A stretch of DNA of 64,000 nt from Streptomyces sioyaensis (GTDB lineage Bacteria > Actinomycetota > Actinomycetes > Streptomycetales > Streptomycetaceae), in assembly GCF_004122735.1 (NCBI RefSeq), contig NZ_SDIF01000012.1:1-64000 (forward strand), written 5' to 3'. Below are positions 6,776 to 15,526 of this stretch, one piece after another. Under the pieces are notes generated by a model that ran no database searches, was not told the DNA's origin, and saw only the letters and a program-made list of their open reading frames with translations. The translations under genes and the position numbers were made by a program. Every line of letters begins with the position of its first letter. Position 1 is the stretch's first letter.

Positions 6776-9733
6776 GTGACCGCGACAGCCCAGGGCCATG
6801 GCAGCCTCGACACTGCAGCTGTGGCCGAAGCCCTCCGGCAGGGGGACTGCGGCACGGTCGCCGGCGACCGCGGCACCCGGGCACAGTACTCCGCCGACGC
6901 CTCCAACTACCGCCGGATTCCGCTGGCCGTGGTCTTCCCCGGGGAGCGCCGGCACGTCCTCAACGCCCTCGGCGTGTGCCGGCGCCTGGGCGTGCCGGTC
7001 ACCTGCCGGGGAGCGGGCACCAGCACCTCCGGGCAGGCCGTCGGACCGGGCGTGGTGCTCGACTTCTCCCGCTGCTTCAACCGGCTGCTCGCGCTGGACC
7101 CGCACGCCCGGACCGCGACCGTGCAGCCCGGCCTCGTACTCGACGAGCTGCAGGCGGCCGCCGCCGGGCACGGGCTGCTGTTCGGTGCCGACCCCTCCAC
7201 CCACAGCCGCTGCACCCTGGGCGGCATGATCGGCAACAACGCGTGCGGATCGCACTCGCTCGCCTGGGGACGCACCGCCGACAACATCCTCGAACTGGAG
7301 GTGGTCACCTACCGCGGCACGGTGGTCCGGCTCGGCGAGATGACCCAGGAAGAGATCGACGAGGCCATCGCCGCGGGAGATGACCGCGCGGAGCTGATCG
7401 CCGCGCTGCACCGTCTGGCCCAGCGCAACCTGGCGGTGCTGCGCACCGAGCTGGGGCGGTTCCCGCGGCAGGTCTCGGGCTATGCGCTGGAACAGCTGCT
7501 GCCCGAGCGGCGCTTCCACCTCGCCCGGGCGCTGGTCGGCAGCGAGGGCACGCTGGCCGTCGTGCTCTCGGCGACCGTCCGTCTGCTGGCCCCGCCGCCC
7601 GAGCGGGCGCTGGTCGTCCTCGGCTTCTCGGACGCCTGCGCGGCGGCCGACGCGGTCCCCGCACTGCTCGGGCACCGGCCGTTGGCGCTGGAAGGGCTCG
7701 ACCATGCGCTGACCGACATCGTCACCCGGCCCGAGACCCGGGTCGCCATCGACACCCTGCCGGCCGCCCGGGCCTGGCTCTTCGCCGAGCTCGGCGGCAC
7801 CGCGGACACCCTGCCCCGGCAGGCCGAGGCGCTGGCCGAGGCCGCGCGACAGGCCCCGGGCTGCACCGGCAGCGAGGTCATCACCGACCCGGCGCGCGCC
7901 CGCCGGCTGTGGCGGATCCGCGAGGACGGCGCCGGCCTGGCCACCCGCTCGCCCGACGGCCACGAAGCCTGGCCGGGGTGGGAGGACGCCGCCGTCCCAC
8001 CCGACCAACTGGGCTCCTACCTACGGAAGTTCACCGCATTGATGGACCGCCATCAGCTCCAGGGCGCCGTCTACGGGCACTTCGGCGAGGGCTGTCTGCA
8101 CGTCCGCATCACCTTCGACTTCAGCACCGAAGAGGGCACCGCCGTCTTCCGCGCCTTCGTCACCGACGCCGCCCGGCTGATCGCCGCGCACGGCGGTTCG
8201 CTGTCCGGCGAGCACGGCGACGGCCAGGCCCGCTCCGCGCTGCTGCCCCTCCTGTACGGGCCCGAGATCATCGCCCTGTTCGAGGAGTTCAAGAACGTCT
8301 GGGACCCCGACAACGGCCTCAACCCCGGCATGATCGTGCGGCCGCTGCCCGTCGACACGCACCTGCGGGTCAGCCCGCACCGCACTCCCCTGCCGATGGC
8401 CACCGTCCTCCCCTTCTCCGCCGACGACGGGGACTTCGCCAAGGCCACCCGCCGGTGCGTCGGCGTCGGCAAGTGCCGCTCGGCGAGCGGGGGCGGCGAC
8501 GTGATGTGTCCCAGCTACCGGGTCACCCGGGACGAGAAGGACTCCACCCGCGGCCGCGCCCGTCTGCTGTACGAGATGACCCAGGGGGAGGTGATCACCG
8601 ACGGCTGGCGCTCCACCGAGGTCCGTGACGCCCTCGATCTGTGCCTGTCCTGCAAGGGATGCAGCGCCGACTGCCCCGTCGGGGTGGATGTGGCCACCTA
8701 CAAGTCGGAGTTCCTCCACCACCATTACCAGGGGCGGCTGCGCCCCGCCTCGCACTACACCATGGGCTGGCTGCCGCTGCTGGCACGGCCGGCCGCCCGG
8801 GTCCCCCGGCTGGTCAACGCGCTCACCTCCTCCCGGCTGGCCCCGGCCCTCAAACGGCTCGGCGGCATCGCCGACCAACGGGAGATCCCCCGCTTCGCCG
8901 ACCGGACCTTCCTGAGCTGGTTCCGCCGCCGTACGCCGCAGGGCGACGGCCGACGCGGCCCGGTCGTGCTGTGGGTCGACTCGTTCAACAACCACTTCAG
9001 CCCCGAGGTCCTCACCGCGGGCGTGGCCGTCCTGGAGCACGCCGGTTTCCGGGTACAGGTCCCTGACGGCACCCAGTGCTGCGGACTCACCTGGATCACC
9101 ACCGGGCAGCTCGGCGTCGCCCGACGTATCGCCCGGCGCACCACCGCGGCACTACGGCCGGCCGTCCGCGCCGGCGTCCCCGTCGTCGGACTGGAGCCGA
9201 GCTGCACGGCGGCCCTCAGGAGCGATCTCCCCGAACTCCTCGACGGCGACGAGGACGCCCGGGCCCTCGGCCGGTCCACCCGCACCCTCGCCGAACTCCT
9301 CGTCCACCAGGCCCCCGACTGGCAGCCCCCGCGGGTGGCGGCGGCCCGCTCGATCAGCCAGACCCACTGCCATCAGCACGCCACCTCCGGCTTCGGCGCC
9401 GACAGCACGCTGCTGGCCCGGATGGGCATCGACAACACCACGCTCGCTTCCGGATGCTGCGGTCTGGCCGGCAACTTCGGTTTCGAACGCGGCCATTACG
9501 AGGTCTCGGTGGCCGCGGGCGAACAGGTGCTGCTCCCCGCGGTGCGCGCGGCCGCGGCCGACACCCGGATCCTGGCCGACGGCTTCAGCTGCCGCACCCA
9601 GATCGCCCAGCAGACCCGGCGTCACGGCACCCACCTCGCCCAGCTCATCGCCCACGCGCTCGCACCGTCCGACACCTCCGGCCGCGCCGCCGCCCCCATC
9701 CTCCCTACCGACAAGGAACACACCCGTGACTGA
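6776..9733 (+). CDS. YdiJ-like FAD/4Fe-4S D-2-hydroxyacid dehydrogenase
   Basis: 985-residue three-part enzyme. Residues about 40-260 are an FAD-binding_4 domain (VTCRGAGTSTSGQ; GGMIGNNACGSHS). About 260-530 is the FAD-oxidase C domain, with the HGGSLSGEHGDGQARS motif. About 560-640 is a dicluster ferredoxin region (CVGVGKC...CP and CLSCKGCSADCP). The last third has two CCG-type cysteine-rich repeats (CCGLTW, CCGLAGNFGFE). Architecture and length match YdiJ, reported in E. coli as a D-2-hydroxyglutarate dehydrogenase. GTG 6776 has GAAGGAG eight nt upstream; the open frame before it is shadow. Its stop overlaps the next gene's GTG by 8 nt, indicating coupling. D-2-hydroxyglutarate is the predicted substrate; D-lactate or glycolate are alternatives. 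Confidence 0.87.
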   Translation: MTATAQGHGSLDTAAVAEALRQGDCGTVAGDRGTRAQYSADASNYRRIPLAVVFPGERRHVLNALGVCRRLGVPVTCRGAGTSTSGQAVGPGVVLDFSRCFNRLLALDPHARTATVQPGLVLDELQAAAAGHGLLFGADPSTHSRCTLGGMIGNNACGSHSLAWGRTADNILELEVVTYRGTVVRLGEMTQEEIDEAIAAGDDRAELIAALHRLAQRNLAVLRTELGRFPRQVSGYALEQLLPERRFHLARALVGSEGTLAVVLSATVRLLAPPPERALVVLGFSDACAAADAVPALLGHRPLALEGLDHALTDIVTRPETRVAIDTLPAARAWLFAELGGTADTLPRQAEALAEAARQAPGCTGSEVITDPARARRLWRIREDGAGLATRSPDGHEAWPGWEDAAVPPDQLGSYLRKFTALMDRHQLQGAVYGHFGEGCLHVRITFDFSTEEGTAVFRAFVTDAARLIAAHGGSLSGEHGDGQARSALLPLLYGPEIIALFEEFKNVWDPDNGLNPGMIVRPLPVDTHLRVSPHRTPLPMATVLPFSADDGDFAKATRRCVGVGKCRSASGGGDVMCPSYRVTRDEKDSTRGRARLLYEMTQGEVITDGWRSTEVRDALDLCLSCKGCSADCPVGVDVATYKSEFLHHHYQGRLRPASHYTMGWLPLLARPAARVPRLVNALTSSRLAPALKRLGGIADQREIPRFADRTFLSWFRRRTPQGDGRRGPVVLWVDSFNNHFSPEVLTAGVAVLEHAGFRVQVPDGTQCCGLTWITTGQLGVARRIARRTTAALRPAVRAGVPVVGLEPSCTAALRSDLPELLDGDEDARALGRSTRTLAELLVHQAPDWQPPRVAAARSISQTHCHQHATSGFGADSTLLARMGIDNTTLASGCCGLAGNFGFERGHYEVSVAAGEQVLLPAVRAAAADTRILADGFSCRTQIAQQTRRHGTHLAQLIAHALAPSDTSGRAAAPILPTDKEHTRD

Positions 9734-10874
9734 TGCACTCTCGCTCGTCGACGAGTGGGGCCCCGAGAAGATCGTCGTCGTCTCCCACCGGCGCACCGGC
9801 ATGAAGGGCGTCCTGGTGATCGACAACACCGCCCGCGGCATCGGCAAGGGCGGCACCCGTATGAGCCCCGGCGTCACCGTCGACGAGGTGTCCCGGCTGG
9901 CCCGCGTCATGACATGGAAATGGGCCGCCGTCGATCTCTTCTACGGCGGCGCCAAGGCCGGCATCGTCGCCGACCCCGCCTCCCGCGACAAGGAGGCGGT
10001 GCTGCGGGCCTTTGCCCGCGCGCTGTCCAACGAGGTGCCCCGCGAGTACGTGATGGGACTCGACATGGGCCTGACGGAGGATGACGCCGCCCTCATCCAG
10101 GACGAGCTGGGCGACCGCGGTGCCGCCGTCGGCACCCCCGCGCACCTCGGCGGGGTGGCCTACGACCGGCTCGGGATCACCGGCTACGGGGTCGCCGAGG
10201 CCGCCGACGCCGCGGCACAGCACCAGGGGCTGTCGCTGGCCGGCTCCCGGGTCGCGGTGCAGGGCTTCGGCGCGGTCGGCAGCGCCGCCGCCCGGCGCTT
10301 CGCCGAACTCGGTGCCACCGTCGTGGCGGTGTCCACCGCCCAGGGGGCGCTGCACGACCCGAGCGGTCTCGACGTCGGCGCGCTGCTGACGGCACGGGCG
10401 GAACACGGTGACCACTTCGTCACCCGCCACCCCACAGGTAAGGCGCTGCCCACCGGCAGCGAACTCACCGTGGACTGCGACATCGTGGTGCCCGCCGCGC
10501 TCCAGGACGTCATCACGCACACGACCGCCCAGGAACTCAAGGCGCAGCTCGTGGTGGAAGGCGCCAATCTGCCCACCTCCGTGCAGGCCCGGACCCTCCT
10601 GGCCGAGCGCGGGATCACCGTGGTCCCCGACTTCGTGGCCAACGCCGGCGGGGTGGTCGCAGCCGCCTTCGCCATGGACGCCCGGTACTCCGGGTTCCGC
10701 CCGGACGCCGCCGGCATCTTCCAGACGGTCTCGACGAAGCTGCGCGCCAATACGGTGACCGTCCTGGACGAGGCCCGGCAGCAGGCGGTCACCCCGCACA
10801 CCGCCGGTCGCCGCCTGGCCGAAGAGCGGGTGCGTTCCGCCATGGAGAGCAAGGGCCGCCTCCCGCGCGGCTGA
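9726..10874 (+). CDS. Glu/Leu/Phe/Val dehydrogenase family protein
   Basis: 382-residue NAD(P)-dependent amino acid dehydrogenase. The N-terminal dimerisation/catalytic domain contains GIGKGGTRMSP and FYGGAKAGI, with the catalytic Lys region. The usual PAPDxxT-like segment is replaced by VMGLDMGL, keeping the Asp. A Rossmann domain follows with VAVQGFGAVGSAAA and the C-terminal FVANAGGVVAA. The GTG start overlaps the dehydrogenase stop by 8 nt, so the two are translationally coupled. The likely role is interconversion of 2-oxoglutarate and glutamate, or of another 2-oxo acid and amino acid; the substrate is not determined by what I can see. Confidence 0.85.
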   Translation: MTDALSLVDEWGPEKIVVVSHRRTGMKGVLVIDNTARGIGKGGTRMSPGVTVDEVSRLARVMTWKWAAVDLFYGGAKAGIVADPASRDKEAVLRAFARALSNEVPREYVMGLDMGLTEDDAALIQDELGDRGAAVGTPAHLGGVAYDRLGITGYGVAEAADAAAQHQGLSLAGSRVAVQGFGAVGSAAARRFAELGATVVAVSTAQGALHDPSGLDVGALLTARAEHGDHFVTRHPTGKALPTGSELTVDCDIVVPAALQDVITHTTAQELKAQLVVEGANLPTSVQARTLLAERGITVVPDFVANAGGVVAAAFAMDARYSGFRPDAAGIFQTVSTKLRANTVTVLDEARQQAVTPHTAGRRLAEERVRSAMESKGRLPRG

Positions 10875-10903
10875 CCGTGGCCCGCGCTACCGGCCGCCGT
10901 GGG

Positions 10904-11206
10904 TCACGGCTGGCACGACTCGTCGTTCTTGACGACGATGAGCGTGACCTTCCGGTCCCGCAACGGGGTGCCCGCCTCCGGGCTCTGCGCGCAGACCTTC
11001 CAGCTCGCGGGCCACAGCACATGGCGCCCCGCACCGCGCCCGTCCCTGAGCCCGACGGAGGGGTCGTAGTGGAGGGCCTGATAAGCGGCGACCAGCCCCC
11101 GGCCCGCCACCTGAGGCATCACCTCCGGGCCGTCGGCACGGGCCGGCGCGGCCGGGGCGAGCCAGAACAGGGCAAGGACCGAGGCAGTGACGATTCTCTT
11201 CACCAC
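10904..11206 (-). CDS. small secreted PASTA-like protein
   Basis: About 100 residues: basic N-terminus, hydrophobic core and an Ala-x-Ala-like cleavage site (VTASVLALFWLAPAAPARA), then one PASTA-like module (VMPQVAGRGLVAAYQAL ... VCAQSPEAGTPLRDRKVTLIVVKNDE). PASTA modules bind cell-wall muropeptides or beta-lactams in kinases and PBPs; here the module is alone and secreted. The start is uncertain: adjacent GTG codons at 11206/11203 have only a weak ribosome site, and the frame stays open upstream. It converges with the GDH gene and its 5' end abuts a broken phosphotransferase on the other strand. Confidence 0.6.
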   Translation of the reverse strand: MVKRIVTASVLALFWLAPAAPARADGPEVMPQVAGRGLVAAYQALHYDPSVGLRDGRGAGRHVLWPASWKVCAQSPEAGTPLRDRKVTLIVVKNDESCQP

Positions 11207-11777
11207 CTGGGAACGATCACCAGCGGCAACGGTCACCACGGACCGGCGACCGACGACCACGAGAGCCGTCCCGCCCCGGCCGGACCACGCGGCCGAACTC
11301 GTCGCCAGGATCCGTCGCTGGACGCCCTCGATGCGGCCGCGCGTCAGCGGGCAGGTGGCACAAGCCATGGATGCCGGGGTGGCCTGGCTGGCGTCGGTGC
11401 ACCTCGACCGGCCCGTCGCACCGGGGATTCCGCAGGTTTTCGGTGCCGGGGACGGCAATCTCGCCAACTTCCTCTGGGATGGCTCCACCGTCCGGATCGT
11501 CGACTTCGAGGACTCGGGCCGCAGCGACCGGGCCTTCGAGCTGGCGGAGATCACCGAGCATGTGGCGAGCTGGGTGGAGCACCCCCTCGACGTCTCCTCG
11601 TTCCTCAGCCAATTCGACGTCACCAGGGCGGAGTTGGGCCGGTTGCGGGACTGCCGCCGTCTTCTCGCCCTCGTCTGGCTGTTCCTGCTGCTCTTCGACG
11701 CCGAGGGCGGCAACCGACGAAACCCGGCCGACGCGGTGGAGCGGCAGTCTCAGCGTCTGCTGGATCTCCTCGGCTGA
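11207..11777 (+). pseudogene. truncated aminoglycoside-phosphotransferase-like protein (C-lobe only)
   Basis: About 140-190 residues resembling only the C-terminal lobe of the APH/choline kinase-like family: GAGDGNLANFLWDG (catalytic-loop region with Asp and Asn) and VRIVDFEDSGRSDRAFELAE (metal-binding DFE). The N-lobe with the ATP-binding Lys is absent, and sequence upstream of about 11290 looks non-coding and collides with the PASTA-like gene. I therefore read it as a decayed gene rather than a functional kinase. The exact left limit is arbitrary; the stop at 11777 is only 8 nt from the convergent GH5 stop. Confidence 0.6.
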
Positions 11778-11785
11778 GCCGCCCG

Positions 11786-13732
11786 TCAGGAGAGAGGCCG
11801 GCACAACAGGGCGTCGGGGCTGCCCTGGTGACCGAGGCGGTTGGTGTAGGCGATACCCGCCGCGTAGGTGTCGGTGGCGCACTGTCCTTTGGAGTGGCCG
11901 TAGGCGAAGTCGCCACCGGGGCTGCCGGGCGGGCGGTGGTCGCCGCGGTCGAACCAGACGGTTGCGCCGCGGGAGCCGAGCGCGGACCGGGCCGGCATGC
12001 ACAGGGCGGCGGAGACCCGCTCCCCGCGCACGCTGTAGCCGGTGAGGAAGTGCCCTTCGGGGCACTGGAGTTTGCTGTAGCCGGGGGCCCAGTCCCCGTC
12101 CGCCGGGACGTACCGCTCGTCCCGGACGACCTGGGGAACGCCGCCGGGGCGCCGCAGATCGCGGGCCGTGGGCGCGTCGGTGCACAGTCCACGGCCCCGG
12201 GTGTGGCTGATGCCGATCAGCCGTTCGCCGTCGGGGCAGGCCGCCTTGCGGGCGCCGCTGTCCCAGTCACCCAGGGCCCGGGTGCTCAGGGACTGGACGA
12301 AGTCCCGGTGGTCGAGGGTGAGCATGTGCCACGCGGGGGTCACCGGCACCGGGCCCGTGCTGTGCGAGGTCGTCATCAGCCGGTTCCATGCGGTTGCACG
12401 CCAGTCGTGGCCGTCCAGGATTCCGCCGCGCTTCCCGGCGTCGTCGTACCGCAGCAGGGCCCAGCTGTCGCCGCCCGGCCGGCCCTGGCCGTCGGTGCTC
12501 CAGCCCACGAGGGGCCAGTAGGCGAAGTCCGTGTCGGTGTCGGCAAGGTAGTCGGTCAGATTGCCGAACCAGGTACGGGCCGCGGCCCCGGTCTCCTCGG
12601 CGCCGACCCCGAATTCGCTGATCCACAGGGGTGCGGTGAAGTGCTGTCCGGACTCCTCGGAGACGAAGAAGGCCTGATCGTGCAGTACGGTGCGCAGCTG
12701 CTCGCGGGACAGGTCCTGATAGCGGGGGTCGCTGGTCTCGCCCAGCCCCGTGGCGCCGCTGTGGTGCGGGCCGGTGTACCCGTAGAAGTGGGCCGAGTAG
12801 ACGAGCTTGCCGGAGACGACGAGGGTGTGCGAGAGCGTACGGACGGGGGTGAGGGTGGGGCGGCCGTGCGGCAGGCCGTCCACCGGCAGGCCGGTCCAGT
12901 TGATGCCCTCGATGATGAGGAGAAGGCGGGGGTTGGCCTCGGTCTGGATCCGGTCCGCCGCCTCCTGCGCGGCGGCTTGCCAGTCGTGGCCGTCGCCCAG
13001 GCCCCAGTTGGGGTCGTCCCAGACATCGCGGCGCACCTCGTTGTAGAGGTCCGCCCCCACGACCCGGGCGTTGTCGTGGTAGCGACGGGCCATGAAGACC
13101 CAGTCGTCGGCCCACTGCCGGGTGGTTTGGTGGCTGTTCCAGCGCTCGTTGCCGTCGAGGCCGCAGCACCATCGGGTGGTGTTGGTGTGGTTGTTGAGGA
13201 TGACGGCGAAACCGCCTGCGGTCAGGTCCGCGACCACCGCGTCGAAGATCTGCAGCGGTGTCCTGCCGCGCAGGTGCGGGTTCGCGGCGACCGCGGCATC
13301 GGGTACCGGGGCCGTCGCATGGATCATCTCGTTGGAGAACGGCAGCCGGATGGTGTTGAGGCCCAGCGCGCGGAAGTCGTCCAGCAGCGCCGGAAGGGCG
13401 ACGCGGTCCAGGCCGAGCGGGATGCCGTGGGAGTTCTGGCCGCTGTGGTGGCTGGAGGCGTCGTTGATATCGCCCGAGCCGTTCCAGGAGCCCTGCGCCC
13501 CGTCCCAGTTTCCCGCCTTCAGCCGGAATCGCGCGCCGTCGGCGTCGACGATGAAGCGGCCTCGGGTGGACAGCGGGGCGGTCCATGCGCCGGCGGGTGT
13601 CCCGGCGGCCGCCCGTCCGGACGCCGCGGGGGCCGGTACGGCGGGAGCAGCCCCCGCACCGGGGACGGCCATGCCCATCAGGACGAGGCATATCGCCAGG
13701 GCCATGCATGCCGCACGTACCAAAGACTTCAT
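11786..13732 (-). CDS. secreted GH5-family glycoside hydrolase with C-terminal Cys repeats
   Basis: 648-residue exported enzyme. A signal peptide (residues 1-28, ending AGA) is followed by a GH5 TIM-barrel to about residue 460. LNTIRLPFSNEM is the early barrel strand, DLYNEVRRD holds the acid/base Asn-Glu pair, and WISEFGVG holds the nucleophile Glu. The rest is three degenerate repeats of about 60 residues bounded by Cys (CPDGERLIGISHTRG, CPEGHFLTGYSVRGE, CATDTYAAGIAYTNR), of unknown role but placed like a binding module. Family members are endoglucanases, mannanases or related beta-glycanases; I cannot choose. The ribosome site is weak. Confidence 0.85.
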   Translation of the reverse strand: MKSLVRAACMALAICLVLMGMAVPGAGAAPAVPAPAASGRAAAGTPAGAWTAPLSTRGRFIVDADGARFRLKAGNWDGAQGSWNGSGDINDASSHHSGQNSHGIPLGLDRVALPALLDDFRALGLNTIRLPFSNEMIHATAPVPDAAVAANPHLRGRTPLQIFDAVVADLTAGGFAVILNNHTNTTRWCCGLDGNERWNSHQTTRQWADDWVFMARRYHDNARVVGADLYNEVRRDVWDDPNWGLGDGHDWQAAAQEAADRIQTEANPRLLLIIEGINWTGLPVDGLPHGRPTLTPVRTLSHTLVVSGKLVYSAHFYGYTGPHHSGATGLGETSDPRYQDLSREQLRTVLHDQAFFVSEESGQHFTAPLWISEFGVGAEETGAAARTWFGNLTDYLADTDTDFAYWPLVGWSTDGQGRPGGDSWALLRYDDAGKRGGILDGHDWRATAWNRLMTTSHSTGPVPVTPAWHMLTLDHRDFVQSLSTRALGDWDSGARKAACPDGERLIGISHTRGRGLCTDAPTARDLRRPGGVPQVVRDERYVPADGDWAPGYSKLQCPEGHFLTGYSVRGERVSAALCMPARSALGSRGATVWFDRGDHRPPGSPGGDFAYGHSKGQCATDTYAAGIAYTNRLGHQGSPDALLCRPLS

Positions 13733-14217
13733 GTCAGCTGCCTGCTTCGCCGGGGGTACCCGCCGGATCCGTCCGGCGGGCAGCCTTCGGCGGGGCCACC
13801 GCCGAAGGGCAGGAACACGGTAGCGGCGAGGGTGGGCGAGCCCCTCCCCAGTTCAGTTGACTCTCCATCAATCAATCTGATTTCAGGTCGAGTTGCGACT
13901 GTCATGGCGGCGCGCCAGACGGTCGAGCGCACCATCGGTGCCCCGGCGATGCCCGGCGATGCGGCCGTGACCGAGGCCGCCGTTCGGACCGCAGCCACGA
14001 CTCCTGCCGACACCCGCGCGACACCCGCACCGACCGGCTCCCCGCGGTACGCCACGCGCCCGGACGGGTGAGCGGGACGGCCTCCCGAAAGCGGCGGCAC
14101 CGTCGGACGCCACCCCGGGCCGTGCACCCGTGAGACCAGCCGGTGAGCACGTAAAGTGATATTTCGATCACTCACCGTGCGCTCCGGGCGCTCGGTGGCA
14201 CCGGAGAAAGGACATGC
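13733..14217. promoter_or_regulatory. 485-nt gene-free divergent spacer with an operator-like palindrome
   Basis: No convincing gene lies here; a minus-strand frame at 13902-14171 has neither ribosome site nor family features. An AT-richer patch at about 13857-13895 could be the GH5 promoter. Just before the plus-strand gene, AGTGAT (14155-14160) and ATCACT (14167-14172) form perfect 6-bp arms around ATTTCG, a likely repressor site or promoter element. Confidence 0.55.
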
Positions 14218-14943
14218 ATGCGCGCTCGCCTCCGCCTTCTCGCCACGGCTGCCGTCCTGGCGCTCACCAGCACTCTTCTCGCCGCCGCGCCCGCACCGGC
14301 GAGCCCCTCCGCCGTCGCCGGGTCGCCCGGTGACCGGACCGCCACCGGCCGCCGCGCCGGAAACACCGAGGTTCCCGTCGAGGGCGGCACGGCCCGCTTC
14401 GACGCTCCCCCCACTCTCCTGGCCGCCCTCAAGGACCACGGTGTGACGATCGCGGACGTCGATGCCGACGGCAGGATCAGCCAGCACCACTACACCGGTG
14501 CAGGTGTGAGCCTGGACATCGAGGGCGGTGCGGTCACCAACAGCGGCGGAAAGGTCGGCGGTGAGCTTCGGTTCGCCGACACCGGTCTCGCGCTGCTCAA
14601 CAGCAGAACCGGCAAAGCCGTCAAGATCTCCGACTTCGTGGGCGACCTGTCGCAGGGCACCCTGCGAGCCGGCCTGGACCGCGGGGCGGACGTCACCCTG
14701 GGCACCTTCACCCGGCCCGCCGCCAATGCGTCCGTCGACACCGATGCCGCGATGCTGCGGATGAACACCAGCATCACGGTCACCGCGGTCGCCGCCGCCA
14801 AACTCAATGCCGCGCTCGGCACCAAGATCTTCACCACCGGCGGACCGCTGCTGCACGCCCGCATCGACGCGCGCCTCGACCCGTCGGTCGACCTCCGTAC
14901 CGCCCTCAACCTGAGCGGCCGCCCGGCGCGACGCGAGGCGTAG
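14218..14943 (+). CDS. secreted protein of unknown function
   Basis: 241 residues with a Sec signal peptide (MRARLRLLATAAVLAL... ending about residue 28). The mature part is polar and beta-rich without Cys, containing EVPVEGGTARFDAPPTLLAAL, a NSGGKVGGELRF segment and TGKAVKISDFVGDL. The SGG/LRF pattern faintly recalls HtaA-like beta domains, but I cannot support that assignment. AAAGGA lies 7 nt before ATG 14218, and an inverted repeat lies 46-63 nt upstream. It appears monocistronic. Confidence 0.75.
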   Translation: MRARLRLLATAAVLALTSTLLAAAPAPASPSAVAGSPGDRTATGRRAGNTEVPVEGGTARFDAPPTLLAALKDHGVTIADVDADGRISQHHYTGAGVSLDIEGGAVTNSGGKVGGELRFADTGLALLNSRTGKAVKISDFVGDLSQGTLRAGLDRGADVTLGTFTRPAANASVDTDAAMLRMNTSITVTAVAAAKLNAALGTKIFTTGGPLLHARIDARLDPSVDLRTALNLSGRPARREA

Positions 14944-14958
14944 GGGGCTTCTGAGGTC

Positions 14959-15018
14959 GCCCCCGGACGGCTCGCCCCCGGACCGCTCGCCCCCGAGCCG
15001 TTCGCCGCCGAGCGGCTT
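14959..15018. repeat. 15-bp tandem repeat, four units
   Basis: Four head-to-tail 15-mers: GCCCCCGGACGGCTC (14959), GCCCCCGGACCGCTC (14974), GCCCCCGAGCCGTTC (14989) and GCCGCCGAGCGGCTT (15004). They lie between convergent genes ending at 14943 and 15050. Within-unit complementarity would let the transcript fold, so it may also act as a terminator. Confidence 0.8.
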
Positions 15019-15049
15019 GACGCCAGGGCTCAGGTGGTCAGACAGGCGG

Positions 15050-15433
15050 TCAGAGGGGCTGGAGCCGGGCGCGCAGGAGGCAGAATTCGTTGCCTTCCGG
15101 GTCGGCGAGGACGTGCCAGCTCTCAGTGCCGGTCTGGCCGACGTCGACGCGCCCGGCGCCGAGAGCGAGCAGCCGCTGCAGCTCGGCGTCCTGGTCTCGG
15201 TCGGTGGCGTTGACGTCGATGTGCAGTCGGAGCTTCGCCGGCCGCGGATCGCTGCTGGGGCTGAGGACGAGGGTGGGCTGCGGACCGCCGAAGCCGACGT
15301 CGGGCGGCCCGATCTCGATGCTGCCGTCGTCCTCCCGGCCGAGTTCGACGTAGCCGAGGACCTCGCTCCAGAAGGCGGCGAGCCGGCCGGGGTCGGCGCA
15401 GTCGATGACCAACTCACTGATGCGGCATGCCAT
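15050..15433 (-). CDS. VOC-superfamily (glyoxalase/dioxygenase-like) protein
   Basis: 127-residue single-domain VOC protein. The N-terminal module has ISELVIDCADPGRLAAFWSEVLGY, and the C-terminal module has WHVLADPEGNEFCLL, the typical metal-side strand with Glu. Such small proteins include bleomycin-type resistance binders, glyoxalase-like enzymes and many unknowns, so no substrate can be inferred. The ATG at 15433 starts directly at the conserved N-terminus. It is monocistronic, divergent from the 28-nt repeat region. Confidence 0.82.
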   Translation of the reverse strand: MACRISELVIDCADPGRLAAFWSEVLGYVELGREDDGSIEIGPPDVGFGGPQPTLVLSPSSDPRPAKLRLHIDVNATDRDQDAELQRLLALGAGRVDVGQTGTESWHVLADPEGNEFCLLRARLQPL

Positions 15434-15526
15434 GCCCGTGAGCGTACATGGACAACCCGAGAGTCGATGGTCGGCCGCGTGCCGGAGGGCGACGCGCTAC
15501 GCGATCGTCCGGCCGGGCAGCGGACC

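Noticed and set aside
13902..14171. 89-codon minus-strand frame in the 13.7-14.2 kb spacer
   Set aside because: No ribosome site, Arg-rich shadow-like composition, and it covers the probable promoter palindrome of the plus-strand gene.
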